This document shows, piece after piece, positions 15,431 through 24,740 of a DNA stretch of 64,000 nucleotides. Within the stretch, counting starts at the first letter, position 1, and each line of letters begins with the position of its first letter. This stretch comes from Cryobacterium sp. SO2 (lineage in GTDB: Bacteria > Actinomycetota > Actinomycetes > Actinomycetales > Microbacteriaceae). The stretch is from positions 1,736,001 to 1,800,000 of the forward strand of contig NZ_CP117849.1 in assembly GCF_026151165.2 (NCBI RefSeq), written 5' to 3'. The position numbers and the translations under genes are program-made. The notes under the pieces are model-generated. The model saw nothing but the letters and a program-made list of their open reading frames with translations. It was not told the DNA's origin and did not search any database.

Positions 15431-17022
15431 TGCCCGCCCAGCTTTCCGCGGTCTTCCGTCGCCTGGGCGGAGCCATCCGCGACTTCACGGTGGCGCAGCG
15501 CACCGTCGCGATCATCGGCGTCGCAGTTCTCGCGCTCGGCACCGCCGCACTCACGATGTGGGCCACCCAGCCGTCGTACACCCCGCTGTACTCGGGGCTG
15601 AGCGGCTCGGACGCCAACACCATCGTCGAGCAGCTGCGAACCGACGGCGTCTCGTACCAGCTCAGCGACGGCGGAGCCACGATTCTCGTGCCGGAGGCTG
15701 ACGTCTACGACGAACGGTTGAAGGCCGCCGCCGCCGGACTGCCCTCCGCCAGCACCGGAGGATACTCCCTGCTCGACAACATGGGCGTCACGGCGTCCGA
15801 ATTCCAGCAGTCGGTCACCTACAAACGAGCCCTGGAGGGCGAACTCGCCTCCACCATCGAGGCCATGAAGGGTGTGCAAACCGCGTCGGTGCGGCTCGCG
15901 ATCCCCGAAGCCACAGTGTTCACCGAGGAGACCGCCGACCCGACGGCATCCGTGTTCGTGGCCACCCAGAACGGCGTGAGCCTGAACGCCGACCAGGTGC
16001 AGGCGATCGTGCACCTCACCAGCGCGTCCATCGACGGCATGGCCCCCACCGACGTAGCCGTGATCGACGCCTCCGGTGTGGTGCTCTCCGCGGTCGGCGT
16101 CGGGGCGACGGGCAGCGCCGGCCAGCAGGCCGGCGACTACGAGGAGCGGGTGCGCAGTTCGGTGCAGGCGATGCTCGACAAGGTCGTCGGCACCGGTAAC
16201 GCCACCGTCGTGGTCGCCGCTGATGTCAGCACCGAAGCCGCTCAGCGGGTGGAGGAATCCTTCACGGCACCGGAGGGCACCCCGGCGCTCAACGAGGCCG
16301 TCACAACCGAGTCCTACTCCGGCAGCGGCGGCACTGCCGCCGGTGTGCTCGGAGCCGACACCGCCGCGACCGGCGACGCGGCCACCGACGGCACCTTCAC
16401 CTCGGAAGACACCACCCGCAACAACGCCATCAACAAGGTCACCGAGACCCGCACCATCCCGGCCGGCGCGATCAACCGGCAGACGGTCTCCGTGGCCGTC
16501 AACGCCGACGTCGCCGACGGCCTCAACGTGGGCAACATCACCTCACTGGTGTCGTCGGCAGCGGGCATCGACGTGGCCAGGGGCGACGCGGTGACCGTGG
16601 AGGTCGTGAGCTTCAACGCCGCCGGCGCCGACGCCGCGCAGGCCGCCCTCGCCGAGGCGGCCGCCGCCGAGGCGGCCGAGCGGAACGCCGGCATCCTGCG
16701 GGTGGGCCTGATCGTGGCCGGCACCGTGGTCGCCTTCGTGCTGGGCCTGATCGTCTACGCCCGCCGGTCGCGGCGCCAGAGCCGGGAGTCCATCGAGCTC
16801 AGCGAGCTCGTGCAGGCGCAGTCCTCGCTCGACCCGCCCACAGTGCCGTTCGCCCTGCAACAGCCGATGGCGCCGCTCGTGATCGATCCCATGCCCACGC
16901 GTGCATACGCTCTGCCGGACGGCGACCAGCGGCTGGCCGACATCGATGCCCTCGCCCTGCGTGACCCGCAGTCGACCGCCGAGATGCTGCGCGGCCTGAT
17001 GGACGATCGGCACCCGGCGTGA
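15430..17022 (+). CDS. fliF: MS-ring protein FliF
   Basis: This 530-residue protein has a first membrane helix at about residues 25-47 and the YscJ/FliF ring motif region (YTPLYSGLSGSDANTIVEQL, VTYKRALEGELASTIEAMKGVQTASVRLAIPE). A long periplasmic part follows. The second membrane helix is near residues 421-441 (ILRVGLIVAGTVVAFVLGLIV), with a cytoplasmic FliG-binding tail. FliF forms the basal-body membrane ring. Its stop overlaps the fliG start by 4 bases. Confidence 0.96.
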   Translation: MPAQLSAVFRRLGGAIRDFTVAQRTVAIIGVAVLALGTAALTMWATQPSYTPLYSGLSGSDANTIVEQLRTDGVSYQLSDGGATILVPEADVYDERLKAAAAGLPSASTGGYSLLDNMGVTASEFQQSVTYKRALEGELASTIEAMKGVQTASVRLAIPEATVFTEETADPTASVFVATQNGVSLNADQVQAIVHLTSASIDGMAPTDVAVIDASGVVLSAVGVGATGSAGQQAGDYEERVRSSVQAMLDKVVGTGNATVVVAADVSTEAAQRVEESFTAPEGTPALNEAVTTESYSGSGGTAAGVLGADTAATGDAATDGTFTSEDTTRNNAINKVTETRTIPAGAINRQTVSVAVNADVADGLNVGNITSLVSSAAGIDVARGDAVTVEVVSFNAAGADAAQAALAEAAAAEAAERNAGILRVGLIVAGTVVAFVLGLIVYARRSRRQSRESIELSELVQAQSSLDPPTVPFALQQPMAPLVIDPMPTRAYALPDGDQRLADIDALALRDPQSTAEMLRGLMDDRHPA

Positions 17023-18038
17023 TCGAGACCAAGCCGGCCCTGACCGGCACGCAGAAGGTCGCCGTTGTGCTGATGACCATGGACCAGCAACGGGCGGCCG
17101 AGGTGATGAAGCAGTTCTCCGAGACCGAAGCGGCCGAGATCATCGCCGAAATCGTGCAGCTGCGCCGGGTCGACGCCTCCGTGATGGACTCCGCCGTCGC
17201 TGAGTTCCACGAACTCACCACATCGGGCGGCCGCAACCCCCGCGGCGGTCACGCGGTGGCGATCGGACTCCTCGAGAAGTCCTTCGGCGCCGAGCGCGCG
17301 GCCGGCGTGATGAGCCGAGTGGCCACGTCGATGGCCGGCAAGGCCTTCGAGTTCCTCGACACCGTCGACCCGCTGCAGGTGCTCGCGCTGCTCGACGGCG
17401 AGCTTCCCCAGACCATCGCCCTGGTGCTCGCGCACCTGCGCCCGGAGCACGCCTCCGCGATCCTGTCCGGGTTGGACGGTCCGGTGCGCACCGACGTGGC
17501 GCAGTGCATCGCCTCAACCGGCACCGCCGCCCCCGAGGCCGTGCGGGTGGTCACCGACATCCTCAAGAAACGCATCGGCGCCGTGGCGGCCTCCCGGGAC
17601 TCAGCCGAGGTCGTCGGCGGGGTGCAGCCCCTCGTCGAGATCATCAACCGTGCCGACGTCAACACCGAGCGCGCCCTGCTCGAGGCCCTCGACGAACGCG
17701 ACCCGGCGCTGGCCGAAGAGGTGCGCTCGCGCATGCTCACCTTCGCCGACCTCATCAGGCTGGAGAACCGCGACGTGCAGCTGGTGCTGCGCGGCATCGA
17801 CTCCGCTGTGCTCGCCGTGGCCATGAAAGGCTCGACCGAGCTCCTGGTCGACAGCATCCGCCGCAACCTGTCCGAGCGCAATCGGGAGATCCTGAACGAC
17901 GAGGTCGCCGCGCTCGGCCCGGTGCGGGTGTCGCAGGTCGAGGAGGCGCGAGCCACCATCGTCCGGTCGATCAGGGATCTGGCCGCCCAGGGTGCCATCA
18001 CCGTGCAGCGCGCCGACGAGGACGACTTCATTGACTAG
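17019..18038 (+). CDS. fliG: Motor switch protein FliG
   Basis: This 339-residue protein has the N-terminal LTGTQKVAVVLMTMD, the middle-domain ELPQTIALVLAHLRPEHASAIL (EHPQT-like) and a C-terminal domain with charged helices (RNDVQLVLRGIDSAVLAVAMKG-like) ending DDFID. FliG links the MS ring to FliM and takes torque from MotA. It starts with GTG at 17019, overlapping fliF. Confidence 0.96.
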   Translation: MIETKPALTGTQKVAVVLMTMDQQRAAEVMKQFSETEAAEIIAEIVQLRRVDASVMDSAVAEFHELTTSGGRNPRGGHAVAIGLLEKSFGAERAAGVMSRVATSMAGKAFEFLDTVDPLQVLALLDGELPQTIALVLAHLRPEHASAILSGLDGPVRTDVAQCIASTGTAAPEAVRVVTDILKKRIGAVAASRDSAEVVGGVQPLVEIINRADVNTERALLEALDERDPALAEEVRSRMLTFADLIRLENRDVQLVLRGIDSAVLAVAMKGSTELLVDSIRRNLSERNREILNDEVAALGPVRVSQVEEARATIVRSIRDLAAQGAITVQRADEDDFID

Positions 18039-18045
18039 CTCGGCC

Positions 18046-18705
18046 ATGTCCGGCGACCCCACCGTCAGCGATGGCGACTTCGCCGCGCTCGTGTTCCCCA
18101 CCCTCTCCGGCCGCACGGATCCGCACGGCGGCGGCGACGAACGGGCCCGGCTCGAAGAACGCTGGCGGGCCAGGGGCCACGCGGCCGGGTACACCGAGGG
18201 CCTGCGCGCGGCGGCCGTGACCGCCGCGGTCCAGGCAGCCCGGCTCGACGCCGAACACGCCGCCCTGCTGCGCACCCTCGCGCAGGATCACGAGCGTGCC
18301 GTGACGGTGCTGCGCCGAGCGGCACAGGCCCTGGACCAGCGCACGGTTCCCGTGCTGCGCGACGCCGAGGACACCCTGCTGGGCGCCGCCATCGATCTCG
18401 CCGAAGCGATCATCGGGCATGCTCTCGCCGACGAGAGCGCCGCCGTGCGCTTCGCCCTCGCCCGGTCGGGCGACTCCGCTGTGGCCGGCAGCTCCAGCGC
18501 CGCACCGCACACGGTGCGGCTGCACCCGCACGACCTGGCGCTGCTCGAGCAGACCCCGACGCTGCAGACCGGGGTGACCCTGGTGGCGGATGCGACCCTG
18601 GCGCGCGGCGACGCCGTCAGCGAGTTTCCCGACGGCTACCTCGACGCCAGGATCGGCAGCGCCCTCGAACGGGCACGGGCGGCTCTTGGCGAGGTGGCGT
18701 CATGA
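18046..18705 (+). CDS. fliH: Flagellar assembly protein FliH (export ATPase regulator)
   Basis: This 219-residue protein has FliH/YscL features: a charged N-terminus with the repeated-glycine-type helix RWRARGHAAGYTEGLRAAAV, then TVPVLRDAEDTLLGAAIDLAEAIIGHAL and VRLHPHDLALL. FliH binds and restrains the FliI ATPase. ATG at 18046, 7 bases after fliG, was chosen; a TTG at 18031 would overlap fliG. Its end overlaps fliI by 4 bases. Confidence 0.9.
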   Translation: MSGDPTVSDGDFAALVFPTLSGRTDPHGGGDERARLEERWRARGHAAGYTEGLRAAAVTAAVQAARLDAEHAALLRTLAQDHERAVTVLRRAAQALDQRTVPVLRDAEDTLLGAAIDLAEAIIGHALADESAAVRFALARSGDSAVAGSSSAAPHTVRLHPHDLALLEQTPTLQTGVTLVADATLARGDAVSEFPDGYLDARIGSALERARAALGEVAS

Positions 18706-20042
18706 CGCTCACCCGGCCGGACACCGCCGACCGCCTGGCACACGCCCTCGCCGCGGCGCGCCCCGAGCGCGTGGGACGGGTGTCGTCGATCGTGGGACTC
18801 AGCGTGGACGTGCGCGGCCTGAACGGCGCCATCGGCGACCTCGTCGTGATCGGCGGCGGCACTGCCGGAGCCACCGGGGTCGACGCGGAGGTCGTGGCGA
18901 CCACGCCGGAGGGCATGCGCTGCATGCCGCTGGCCAAGCTCACCGGCATCCGGGTCGGCGACCCGGTCCGCGCGGGCCGGGCCGGCTACCTCGTCCCCAC
19001 CGGGTCGGCGCTGCTCGGCCGGGTGATCGACGGTCTCGGCCGCCCGATCGACGGCAAGGGGCCCCTCATCGGCGCCCGCCGGGTGTCCCTCGACAAGGAC
19101 AGCCCGTCCGCCATGGCCAGGTCCCGCATCCAGTCGCCGTTGCAACTGGGCGTGCGAGTGCTCGACACCCTCACCACGGTGGGCAAGGGCCAGCGCATGG
19201 GCCTGTTCGCCGGCTCCGGCGTGGGCAAGTCGTCGTTGCTGTCGATGATCGCGCGCGGCACAGACGCCGAGGTGTCGGTGATAGCCCTGGTGGGGGAGCG
19301 CGGACGTGAGGTGCGGGAGTTCCTCGAGGACGACCTCGGCGAAGAGGGCCTTGCCAGGTCGATCGTGGTGGTCTCCACCTCTGACGAACCGGCCATGATG
19401 CGGCTGCGTGCGGCGTTCGTCGCCACCCGCATCGCCGAGTCGTTCCGCGACGACGGCGCCGACGTGATGCTCATGATGGACTCGCTGACCCGGGTGGCGA
19501 TGGCGCAGCGCGAAATCGGTCTGTCCGCCGGCGAACCGCCGGCCACCAGGGGCTACCCGCCGTCGACGTTCTCCCTGCTCGCGCGGCTGCTCGAGCGCGC
19601 CGGCACCGATCAGACCGGCTCGATCACAGGCATCTACACGGTGCTCGTAGATGGCGACGACCACAACGAACCGATCGCGGATGCCGCCAGGTCCATCCTC
19701 GACGGCCACGTGGTGCTCGATCGCAAACTTGCCGTGCTCGGGCACTTCCCGTCCGTCGACGCTCTGGCGTCGATCTCCCGGGTCGCCTCCAGGGTGACCA
19801 CCCCCGAGCAGGCTGCGGTGGCCGGTCGGCTGCGCGCCGTGTTGGCCGCCCGGCGCGCCGCGCAGGACCTGCTCGACGTGGGCGCCTACCGCAAGGGCAC
19901 CAACCCGCTGGTGGACGCGGCTGTCGAACACGACGGGGCGATCACCGCCTTCCTGCAGCAGCGGATGGACGAGCACACCCCGGCGGCCGCCGCCTGGGAC
20001 CGGCTGACCGCCTTGTCCCGTCGACTGGGGGCCGACCGATGA
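18702..20042 (+). CDS. fliI: Flagellum-specific ATPase FliI
   Basis: This 446-residue F1-beta-like ATPase has Walker A GLFAGSGVGKSS (about residues 167-178), the VGERGREVREFLED motif, Walker B VMLMMDSLTRVA, and PATRGYPPSTFSLLARLLERAG. It energises unloading of export substrates from chaperones. Gene order fliH-fliI-fliJ is standard. All catalytic motifs are intact. Confidence 0.97.
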   Translation: MTLTRPDTADRLAHALAAARPERVGRVSSIVGLSVDVRGLNGAIGDLVVIGGGTAGATGVDAEVVATTPEGMRCMPLAKLTGIRVGDPVRAGRAGYLVPTGSALLGRVIDGLGRPIDGKGPLIGARRVSLDKDSPSAMARSRIQSPLQLGVRVLDTLTTVGKGQRMGLFAGSGVGKSSLLSMIARGTDAEVSVIALVGERGREVREFLEDDLGEEGLARSIVVVSTSDEPAMMRLRAAFVATRIAESFRDDGADVMLMMDSLTRVAMAQREIGLSAGEPPATRGYPPSTFSLLARLLERAGTDQTGSITGIYTVLVDGDDHNEPIADAARSILDGHVVLDRKLAVLGHFPSVDALASISRVASRVTTPEQAAVAGRLRAVLAARRAAQDLLDVGAYRKGTNPLVDAAVEHDGAITAFLQQRMDEHTPAAAAWDRLTALSRRLGADR

Positions 20043-20473
20043 GCCGCGCATTCTCGCTCGCCGGCCTGCTGCGCCTGCGACACCTGCAGCAGGACCAGGC
20101 GGCCGGCGATCTGGCCGAGGCCAACGCCAGGACCCGCGACTCCGCCGCACGGATCGAGGAGACCAGGGCCGCGCTCGAGCATCTCCCCAGCGACCCGGCC
20201 GGCGCCGACACGCTCTATGCGATCGCCGCTGCCCGCGCATCCTCTCGCAGCATGCTGAGCGAACTGGCGGCCCTGGACGTCGTGGCGAAACAGGCCGCGG
20301 TCGCCGCGCAGTCCGACTACGAGGCACGGAAGGCCGCGTCGGTGAGCCTGGAGAAACTCGAGGGGCGGCACGGCGCGGCCGAGGCCGAGGCGGAACTGCA
20401 CAGCGAGCAGGCCGTCATCGACGAGATCGCGTCCACGGGCTGGCACCGCCGGGCGGCGGGGAGAGAACAATGA
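20039..20473 (+). CDS. fliJ: Flagellar export protein FliJ
   Basis: This 144-residue protein is almost entirely alpha-helical and predicts as a coiled coil (LRLRHLQQDQAAGDLAEANARTRD, then LEKLEGRHGAAEAEAELHSEQAVIDEIAS). FliJ is the stalk-like partner of FliI in the export apparatus. It overlaps fliI by 4 bases. Identification rests on size, coiled-coil nature and position more than on sharp motifs. Confidence 0.88.
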   Translation: MSRAFSLAGLLRLRHLQQDQAAGDLAEANARTRDSAARIEETRAALEHLPSDPAGADTLYAIAAARASSRSMLSELAALDVVAKQAAVAAQSDYEARKAASVSLEKLEGRHGAAEAEAELHSEQAVIDEIASTGWHRRAAGREQ

Positions 20474-20498
20474 CCGGATTCGGGCGGGGAGAGCAACG

Positions 20499-21257
20499 AT
20501 GACAATGGTGGATGCCCTCGGGCGGGTCGGCGAGATCCAGTCCCGGCTGGTCGAACTCAACGACCTGGTGGCCGGCCGCGTCCAGGCCGCGACGAGCACG
20601 ACCTCCGCGTCCGCTGCGACAGCAGCGACCGCGACGACGGCGACCTCGGCGACGAGCTTCGCCGACGCCCTCGCCGCTGCCTCGGGCACCGCGGCGACCG
20701 GGAGTGTGTCGACCACCGGCACCGGTGTCACCGGGGCCGACATCGTGGCCAACGCCGAGAAGTACCTCGGTGTGCCCTACGTCTTCGGCGGCGAGGACAG
20801 CTCGGGCATGGACTGCTCCGGGCTCGTCCAGCGGGTGTACGCCGATGCCGGCATCGAGGTGCCGCGGTTGGTGTCCGGCCAGATGACCATCGGCACCGAG
20901 GTAGCCTCGCTGGCCGAGGCGCAGCCCGGCGACCTCATCGTGACCGGCGGCGGCGACCACATCCTGATCTACGCCGGCAACAACCAGGTGATCCACGCGC
21001 CGTACGAGGGTCGTACGGTGAGCAAGGTCGAGGCCTACATGGACGAGTCCGACATCACCACGATCCGCCGGGTGGTGCCCGACCAGGCCTCGACCGCCAG
21101 TACCGGCACGAGCGCCATCGCCGGCACCACCACCTCCGTGGCGGCGACGGCGTCCACCGACCTGGTGGCCGCCGCGTACGCCTCGCTGTTCTCCGGCAGC
21201 ACCAGCGAATCGGCGCTGTCCACGTCTGCTCTGACTGCGTCCGGGTTGCTCTCGTGA
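20499..21257 (+). CDS. NlpC/P60 peptidoglycan hydrolase inside the flagellar operon
   Basis: This 252-residue protein has the C40 catalytic set: DCSGLVQRVY (Cys, near residue 106), GDHILIYAG (His) and VIHAPYEG (third polar residue). About 75 residues precede the domain: a short helix DALGRVGEIQSRLVELNDLV, an Ala/Thr-rich linker, and SFADALAAASG, which resembles the F-x-x-x-L pattern of FliE- and FliK-type export substrates. No Sec signal peptide or membrane helix is seen. Placed between fliJ and fliK with a 4-base overlap to fliK, it is likely the wall-opening enzyme for rod growth, doing the job FlgJ does in proteobacteria. Export by the flagellar system is inference. Confidence 0.88.
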   Translation: MTMVDALGRVGEIQSRLVELNDLVAGRVQAATSTTSASAATAATATTATSATSFADALAAASGTAATGSVSTTGTGVTGADIVANAEKYLGVPYVFGGEDSSGMDCSGLVQRVYADAGIEVPRLVSGQMTIGTEVASLAEAQPGDLIVTGGGDHILIYAGNNQVIHAPYEGRTVSKVEAYMDESDITTIRRVVPDQASTASTGTSAIAGTTTSVAATASTDLVAAAYASLFSGSTSESALSTSALTASGLLS

Positions 21258-22873
21258 CGCCGGCACCGGCGATGCTCAGCCCGCGCACGGCCGCGGATGC
21301 CGTGGCCGGGCGAGCCGCCCGCGCGCCCCAGAACGAACAGAATGTGGCGCGCAACGCCAGTGTTTTCGCCGGAGCCCTACAGGGTGCCGTCGATGGCGGG
21401 GCTGTGGGGTCAGACGATGACACCACCGACCCGCGAGCGGTTCCGACCGGTGACCTCACCGCCGGCCTCACCGCTGGACCGCTCGGCGTTCCAATCACCA
21501 CGCCGCTCGCCCTGCCGACCGACGGCCAGGACGCCTCCCGGCTCCCGCTCTCAGCACTGAGCTCCCAGCCGTCACACCCGGCCGGTCAGCTCGGCGCCGA
21601 ACCGGCGCCGACGACCTCCGCCTCGACAGCTCCGGATGCCGGCGGCACAGCTGCCGCCGTCGACCGACCGGTAACGACGGAGTATTCGCCGATCGCGGGC
21701 CGGACCGGAACCGCTGAGGGTGCCGGCACAGCGGCAGCCAAGACGGCAGTATCCGGCACGGCAGTATCCGGCACGGCAATATCCGACACGGCAGCACCCG
21801 GTCCCGACGTGCCCAGGACAGCGACGCCAGCCTCGACGGCGGCTCCGACCGATGCGGCACCGGCCGGGACCGCTGCGACCGTCACTTCTCCGACAGATTC
21901 TGCAGCAACCGCGGCCGTCCAGGCAGCGTCAGGCTCCTTCCTCAGGCACGGGGCAGGCCCCGCCGCGACGGCACCGGCATCGGCCGCACCGGCATCGGCG
22001 GCCGTTCCCGCGGTCGGCGACACCCCACCCGCCGCCGTCAGCTCGGCCGCATCCCCCCGCTCGACGGCACAACCCAGCTCCACAGCGCCTGCGGCTGCCG
22101 CCGTCGGCCCCGCCGCAGTATGGACGTCGCTCGGTGCCGTGCCTGTCCCGCCATCAACCGATCCCGATCAGGCGCCGGTGCCCGGAGCATCGGCCGACGC
22201 GGCGGCGGCCACACCGGCCACACCGGCGGCCACCGCCGTTGCCGTCCCGACCCCGCCCGGCTCGGTCATCCAGCCCGTCGTCCCCGCGCCCGCCCAGAAT
22301 GTCCCGGCCCAGGCCACCGGCACCCCGATGCCGGTGCCCCTCGTCGGCCAGGTCGCGCGCCCGCTGTTCAGCCTGGCGGCCGCCGGTCCGGGGGAGCACA
22401 CCCTCTCGATCAGCGTCACCCCCGACAACCTCGGCCCTGTCGTAGTGCGGGCGCTGATCACTGCCACCGGTGTTCGGCTGGAGCTCTTCGCGCCCACGGA
22501 CCTCGCCCGCGACGCCCTGCGGCTCATCCTGCCCGACCTCCGCCGTGACCTGGCCGGGGGCGCGCTGCCCGCCAGCCTCGACTTGTCCTCCCGCAGCCAG
22601 CCCGGCGACACCGGCTCGTCTGCCCGGCAGGACCGCCAGGCCGCCGCAGATGCGTTCGCGCAGGGTGGCGCGGCCTTCGGCGACGGCTCCCGTGGTGGCG
22701 ACCAGACCAGGCAGCCTGCGCGCGGGGATGCCTGGCTCCGGCCCACTCCGGTCACCGCCATCGACTCGGCCGACTCTGCTTCCGATGCCGTCGCCGACGG
22801 GGACATCACCGCTGGCACTGGGGCCGGCTCTGCCGCCGGGATCCGGAGAGGGCGTGTTGATGTTTTCGCTTGA
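21254..22873 (+). CDS. fliK: Hook-length control protein FliK
   Basis: This 539-residue protein is low complexity over most of its length (Ala/Thr/Pro/Ser), as expected for the ruler part. The C-terminal Flg_hook domain, about residues 376-435, has HTLSISVTPDNLGPVVVRA, then RLELFAPTDLARDALRLILPDLRRDL. FliK measures hook length and switches export specificity through FlhB. GTG at 21254 overlaps the preceding hydrolase. The ruler region contains a 15-bp tandem repeat (21746-21790). Confidence 0.9.
   Translation: MTPAPAMLSPRTAADAVAGRAARAPQNEQNVARNASVFAGALQGAVDGGAVGSDDDTTDPRAVPTGDLTAGLTAGPLGVPITTPLALPTDGQDASRLPLSALSSQPSHPAGQLGAEPAPTTSASTAPDAGGTAAAVDRPVTTEYSPIAGRTGTAEGAGTAAAKTAVSGTAVSGTAISDTAAPGPDVPRTATPASTAAPTDAAPAGTAATVTSPTDSAATAAVQAASGSFLRHGAGPAATAPASAAPASAAVPAVGDTPPAAVSSAASPRSTAQPSSTAPAAAAVGPAAVWTSLGAVPVPPSTDPDQAPVPGASADAAAATPATPAATAVAVPTPPGSVIQPVVPAPAQNVPAQATGTPMPVPLVGQVARPLFSLAAAGPGEHTLSISVTPDNLGPVVVRALITATGVRLELFAPTDLARDALRLILPDLRRDLAGGALPASLDLSSRSQPGDTGSSARQDRQAAADAFAQGGAAFGDGSRGGDQTRQPARGDAWLRPTPVTAIDSADSASDAVADGDITAGTGAGSAAGIRRGRVDVFA
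21746..21790 (+). repeat. 15-bp tandem repeat inside fliK
   Basis: Three units of GCAGTATCCGGCACG (the third with two changes) encode a repeated T-A-V-S-G. The unit keeps the frame, so copy-number change would lengthen or shorten the FliK ruler by 5 residues. Confidence 0.8.
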
Positions 22874-22939
22874 CCCACCCGCCGCACCAGCGCAACTGAC
22901 GTCACCCCGATCCATCCAGCCCAGCAGAAACGAGATCCC

Positions 22940-23386
22940 ATGACCATCGATGCCGTCGGTACAGTCTCCACCGCCGCAGCCGACACGACGGCTGGGGCCA
23001 GCCTCTACTCCACGACAGCCGTGCGCACGCCCAAGCAGACCCTCGACTCCGAGACCTTCATGTCGCTGCTCGTTGCCCAGCTGCGCAACCAGGACCCGAG
23101 CTCGCCGATGGACACCAATCAGATGATCTCGCAGACCACTCAGCTGGCCATGATGGAGAAGCTCACTGCCTTGTCGACTACTGCCGACGAGAACTTCTCG
23201 CTGCAGATGCGCACGGCCGCGGCCGCGCTCGTGGGCCAGAGCGTCACCTACACGGATGCCGCCGGTGCGAGCGTCACCGGCCTCGTCTCCGCGGTGTCAT
23301 ACGCCGGCACCGTTCCCCAGGTCACTGTCGGCACCGTCAGCGTCGCCCTCGACGCGATCTCGGGGGTGGCCGCCCCGACCGGCTGA
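22940..23386 (+). CDS. flgD: Hook-capping protein FlgD
   Basis: This 148-residue protein has the FlgD N-terminal motif LDSETFMSLLVAQLRNQDPSSPMDTNQMISQTTQLAMMEKL (about residues 33-73) and a short C-terminal beta region with ALVGQSVTYTDAAG. It is short compared with enterobacterial FlgD, lacking the larger C-terminal beta domains, as in many Gram-positives. FlgD caps the growing hook. It lies directly upstream of flgE. Confidence 0.94.
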   Translation: MTIDAVGTVSTAAADTTAGASLYSTTAVRTPKQTLDSETFMSLLVAQLRNQDPSSPMDTNQMISQTTQLAMMEKLTALSTTADENFSLQMRTAAAALVGQSVTYTDAAGASVTGLVSAVSYAGTVPQVTVGTVSVALDAISGVAAPTG

Positions 23387-23531
23387 TCCGACTGGCCGAC
23401 CCGGCCGGCCTTCTCCGCGAGCCAGCCACTCGCCCGCAAGCCATCCGCACCACCCGGAATCTCGCCGAATCCTCGCCGAATCCACCGTCTTCTGCGTCAC
23501 CTCCCGCGTCACCTCACGAAAGGCAGCTCTC

Positions 23532-24707
23532 ATGCTTCGTTCCCTCTACTCCGGCATCTCGGGTCTCCGCGCCCACCAGACCATGCTCGACGTCACCGGC
23601 AACAACATCGCCAACGTCAACACCACTGCCTTCAAGGCCTCGGCCACCCAGTTCCAGGACACCCTGTCGCAGCTCAGCCAGGGCGCCGCCGCTCCGACCG
23701 ACGGATCCGGCGGCAGCAACCCGGCGCAGGTGGGTCTCGGCGTGCAGGTGGCCGGCATCGCCACCAACTTCGCTCAGGGCTCATCGCAGACCACCGGCAA
23801 GGCCTCCGACATGCTGATCTCCGGGGATGGCTTCTTCGTCACCCAGGAGGGCGGCGAGACGGTGTACAGCCGGGCGGGGTCGTTCGACTTCGACTCGGCG
23901 GGGCGTCTGGTCACCCCGTCCGGCGCAATCGTGCAGGGCTGGGGAGCCGTGGACGGCGTCGTGAACGAGGGCGGCGCGATCGGGGACCTGTCGCTCCCGG
24001 TGGACACCGTCATCGCGGGTGACGTGACGACGTCGGCGATCATGGGCGGCAACCTGCCGTCCGACGCCGCATCCGGCACGTCGCTGGTGCGCGACATCAA
24101 GGTCTACGACGCCTCCGGTGCGGCCCGCACGGTGTCGCTCACCTTCACCAGCACCGGGGCCGGTGGCTGGAACGTCGCCGCTGCCGACGGCGCGGCCGGC
24201 GACACCACGACCCTCGCCTTCACCGACGGCAAGCTCACGACGACGGGTGCGAGCCTCTCCGTCAACGGCATCGACATCGATCTGTCCGCCCTCACCGGCC
24301 TGGCCGGCTTGAGCACGGCGTCGGTCACCAGCCAGAACGGCAGTGCACCCGGCTCGCTCGAGTCCTACTCGTTCGGCCCTGACGGCACCCTCGTGGGCCT
24401 GTTCAGCAACGGCGAGCAGAAGGCGCTCGGCCGCATCGCCCTGGCCACGTTCTCCAACCCGGGCGGCCTGGAGAAGACCGGCTCGAACGGCTACCGGGCC
24501 ACGTTCAACTCCGGCACGGCCGAACTCGGCGCTCCCGGGTCCACCGGCCTCGGTTCCCTCACCGGCGGTGCGCTCGAGATGTCGAACGTGGACCTGTCGC
24601 AGGAGTTCACCAACCTCATCGTCGCCCAGCGCGGGTTCCAGGCGAACGCCCGCATCATCACCACCTCCGACGAGGTGCTGCAGGAGCTCACCAACCTGAA
24701 GCGCTAA
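23532..24707 (+). CDS. flgE: Flagellar hook protein FlgE
   Basis: This 391-residue protein has the rod/hook N-terminus (LRSLYSGISGLRAHQTMLDVTGNNIANVNTTAFKAS), a DGFFVTQEGGE segment typical of FlgE/F/G, and a C-terminus with VDLSQEFTNLIVAQRGFQANARIITTSDEVLQELTNLKR. The ATG at 23532 has AAAGG upstream. Its length and position after flgD favour FlgE rather than the distal rod proteins FlgF/FlgG, for which no other gene is seen. It is the last flagellar gene before the 3-kb interruption. Confidence 0.93.
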   Translation: MLRSLYSGISGLRAHQTMLDVTGNNIANVNTTAFKASATQFQDTLSQLSQGAAAPTDGSGGSNPAQVGLGVQVAGIATNFAQGSSQTTGKASDMLISGDGFFVTQEGGETVYSRAGSFDFDSAGRLVTPSGAIVQGWGAVDGVVNEGGAIGDLSLPVDTVIAGDVTTSAIMGGNLPSDAASGTSLVRDIKVYDASGAARTVSLTFTSTGAGGWNVAAADGAAGDTTTLAFTDGKLTTTGASLSVNGIDIDLSALTGLAGLSTASVTSQNGSAPGSLESYSFGPDGTLVGLFSNGEQKALGRIALATFSNPGGLEKTGSNGYRATFNSGTAELGAPGSTGLGSLTGGALEMSNVDLSQEFTNLIVAQRGFQANARIITTSDEVLQELTNLKR

Positions 24708-24740
24708 CCCCGCACGGTGCCTGCGGAGGGTTCCCCTCCC

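Noticed and set aside
23387..23531. A promoter for flgE in the flgD-flgE gap
   Set aside because: Only a short TCGCCGAATCC direct repeat is seen. There is no TAAC/GCCGATAG pair or clear -35/-10.
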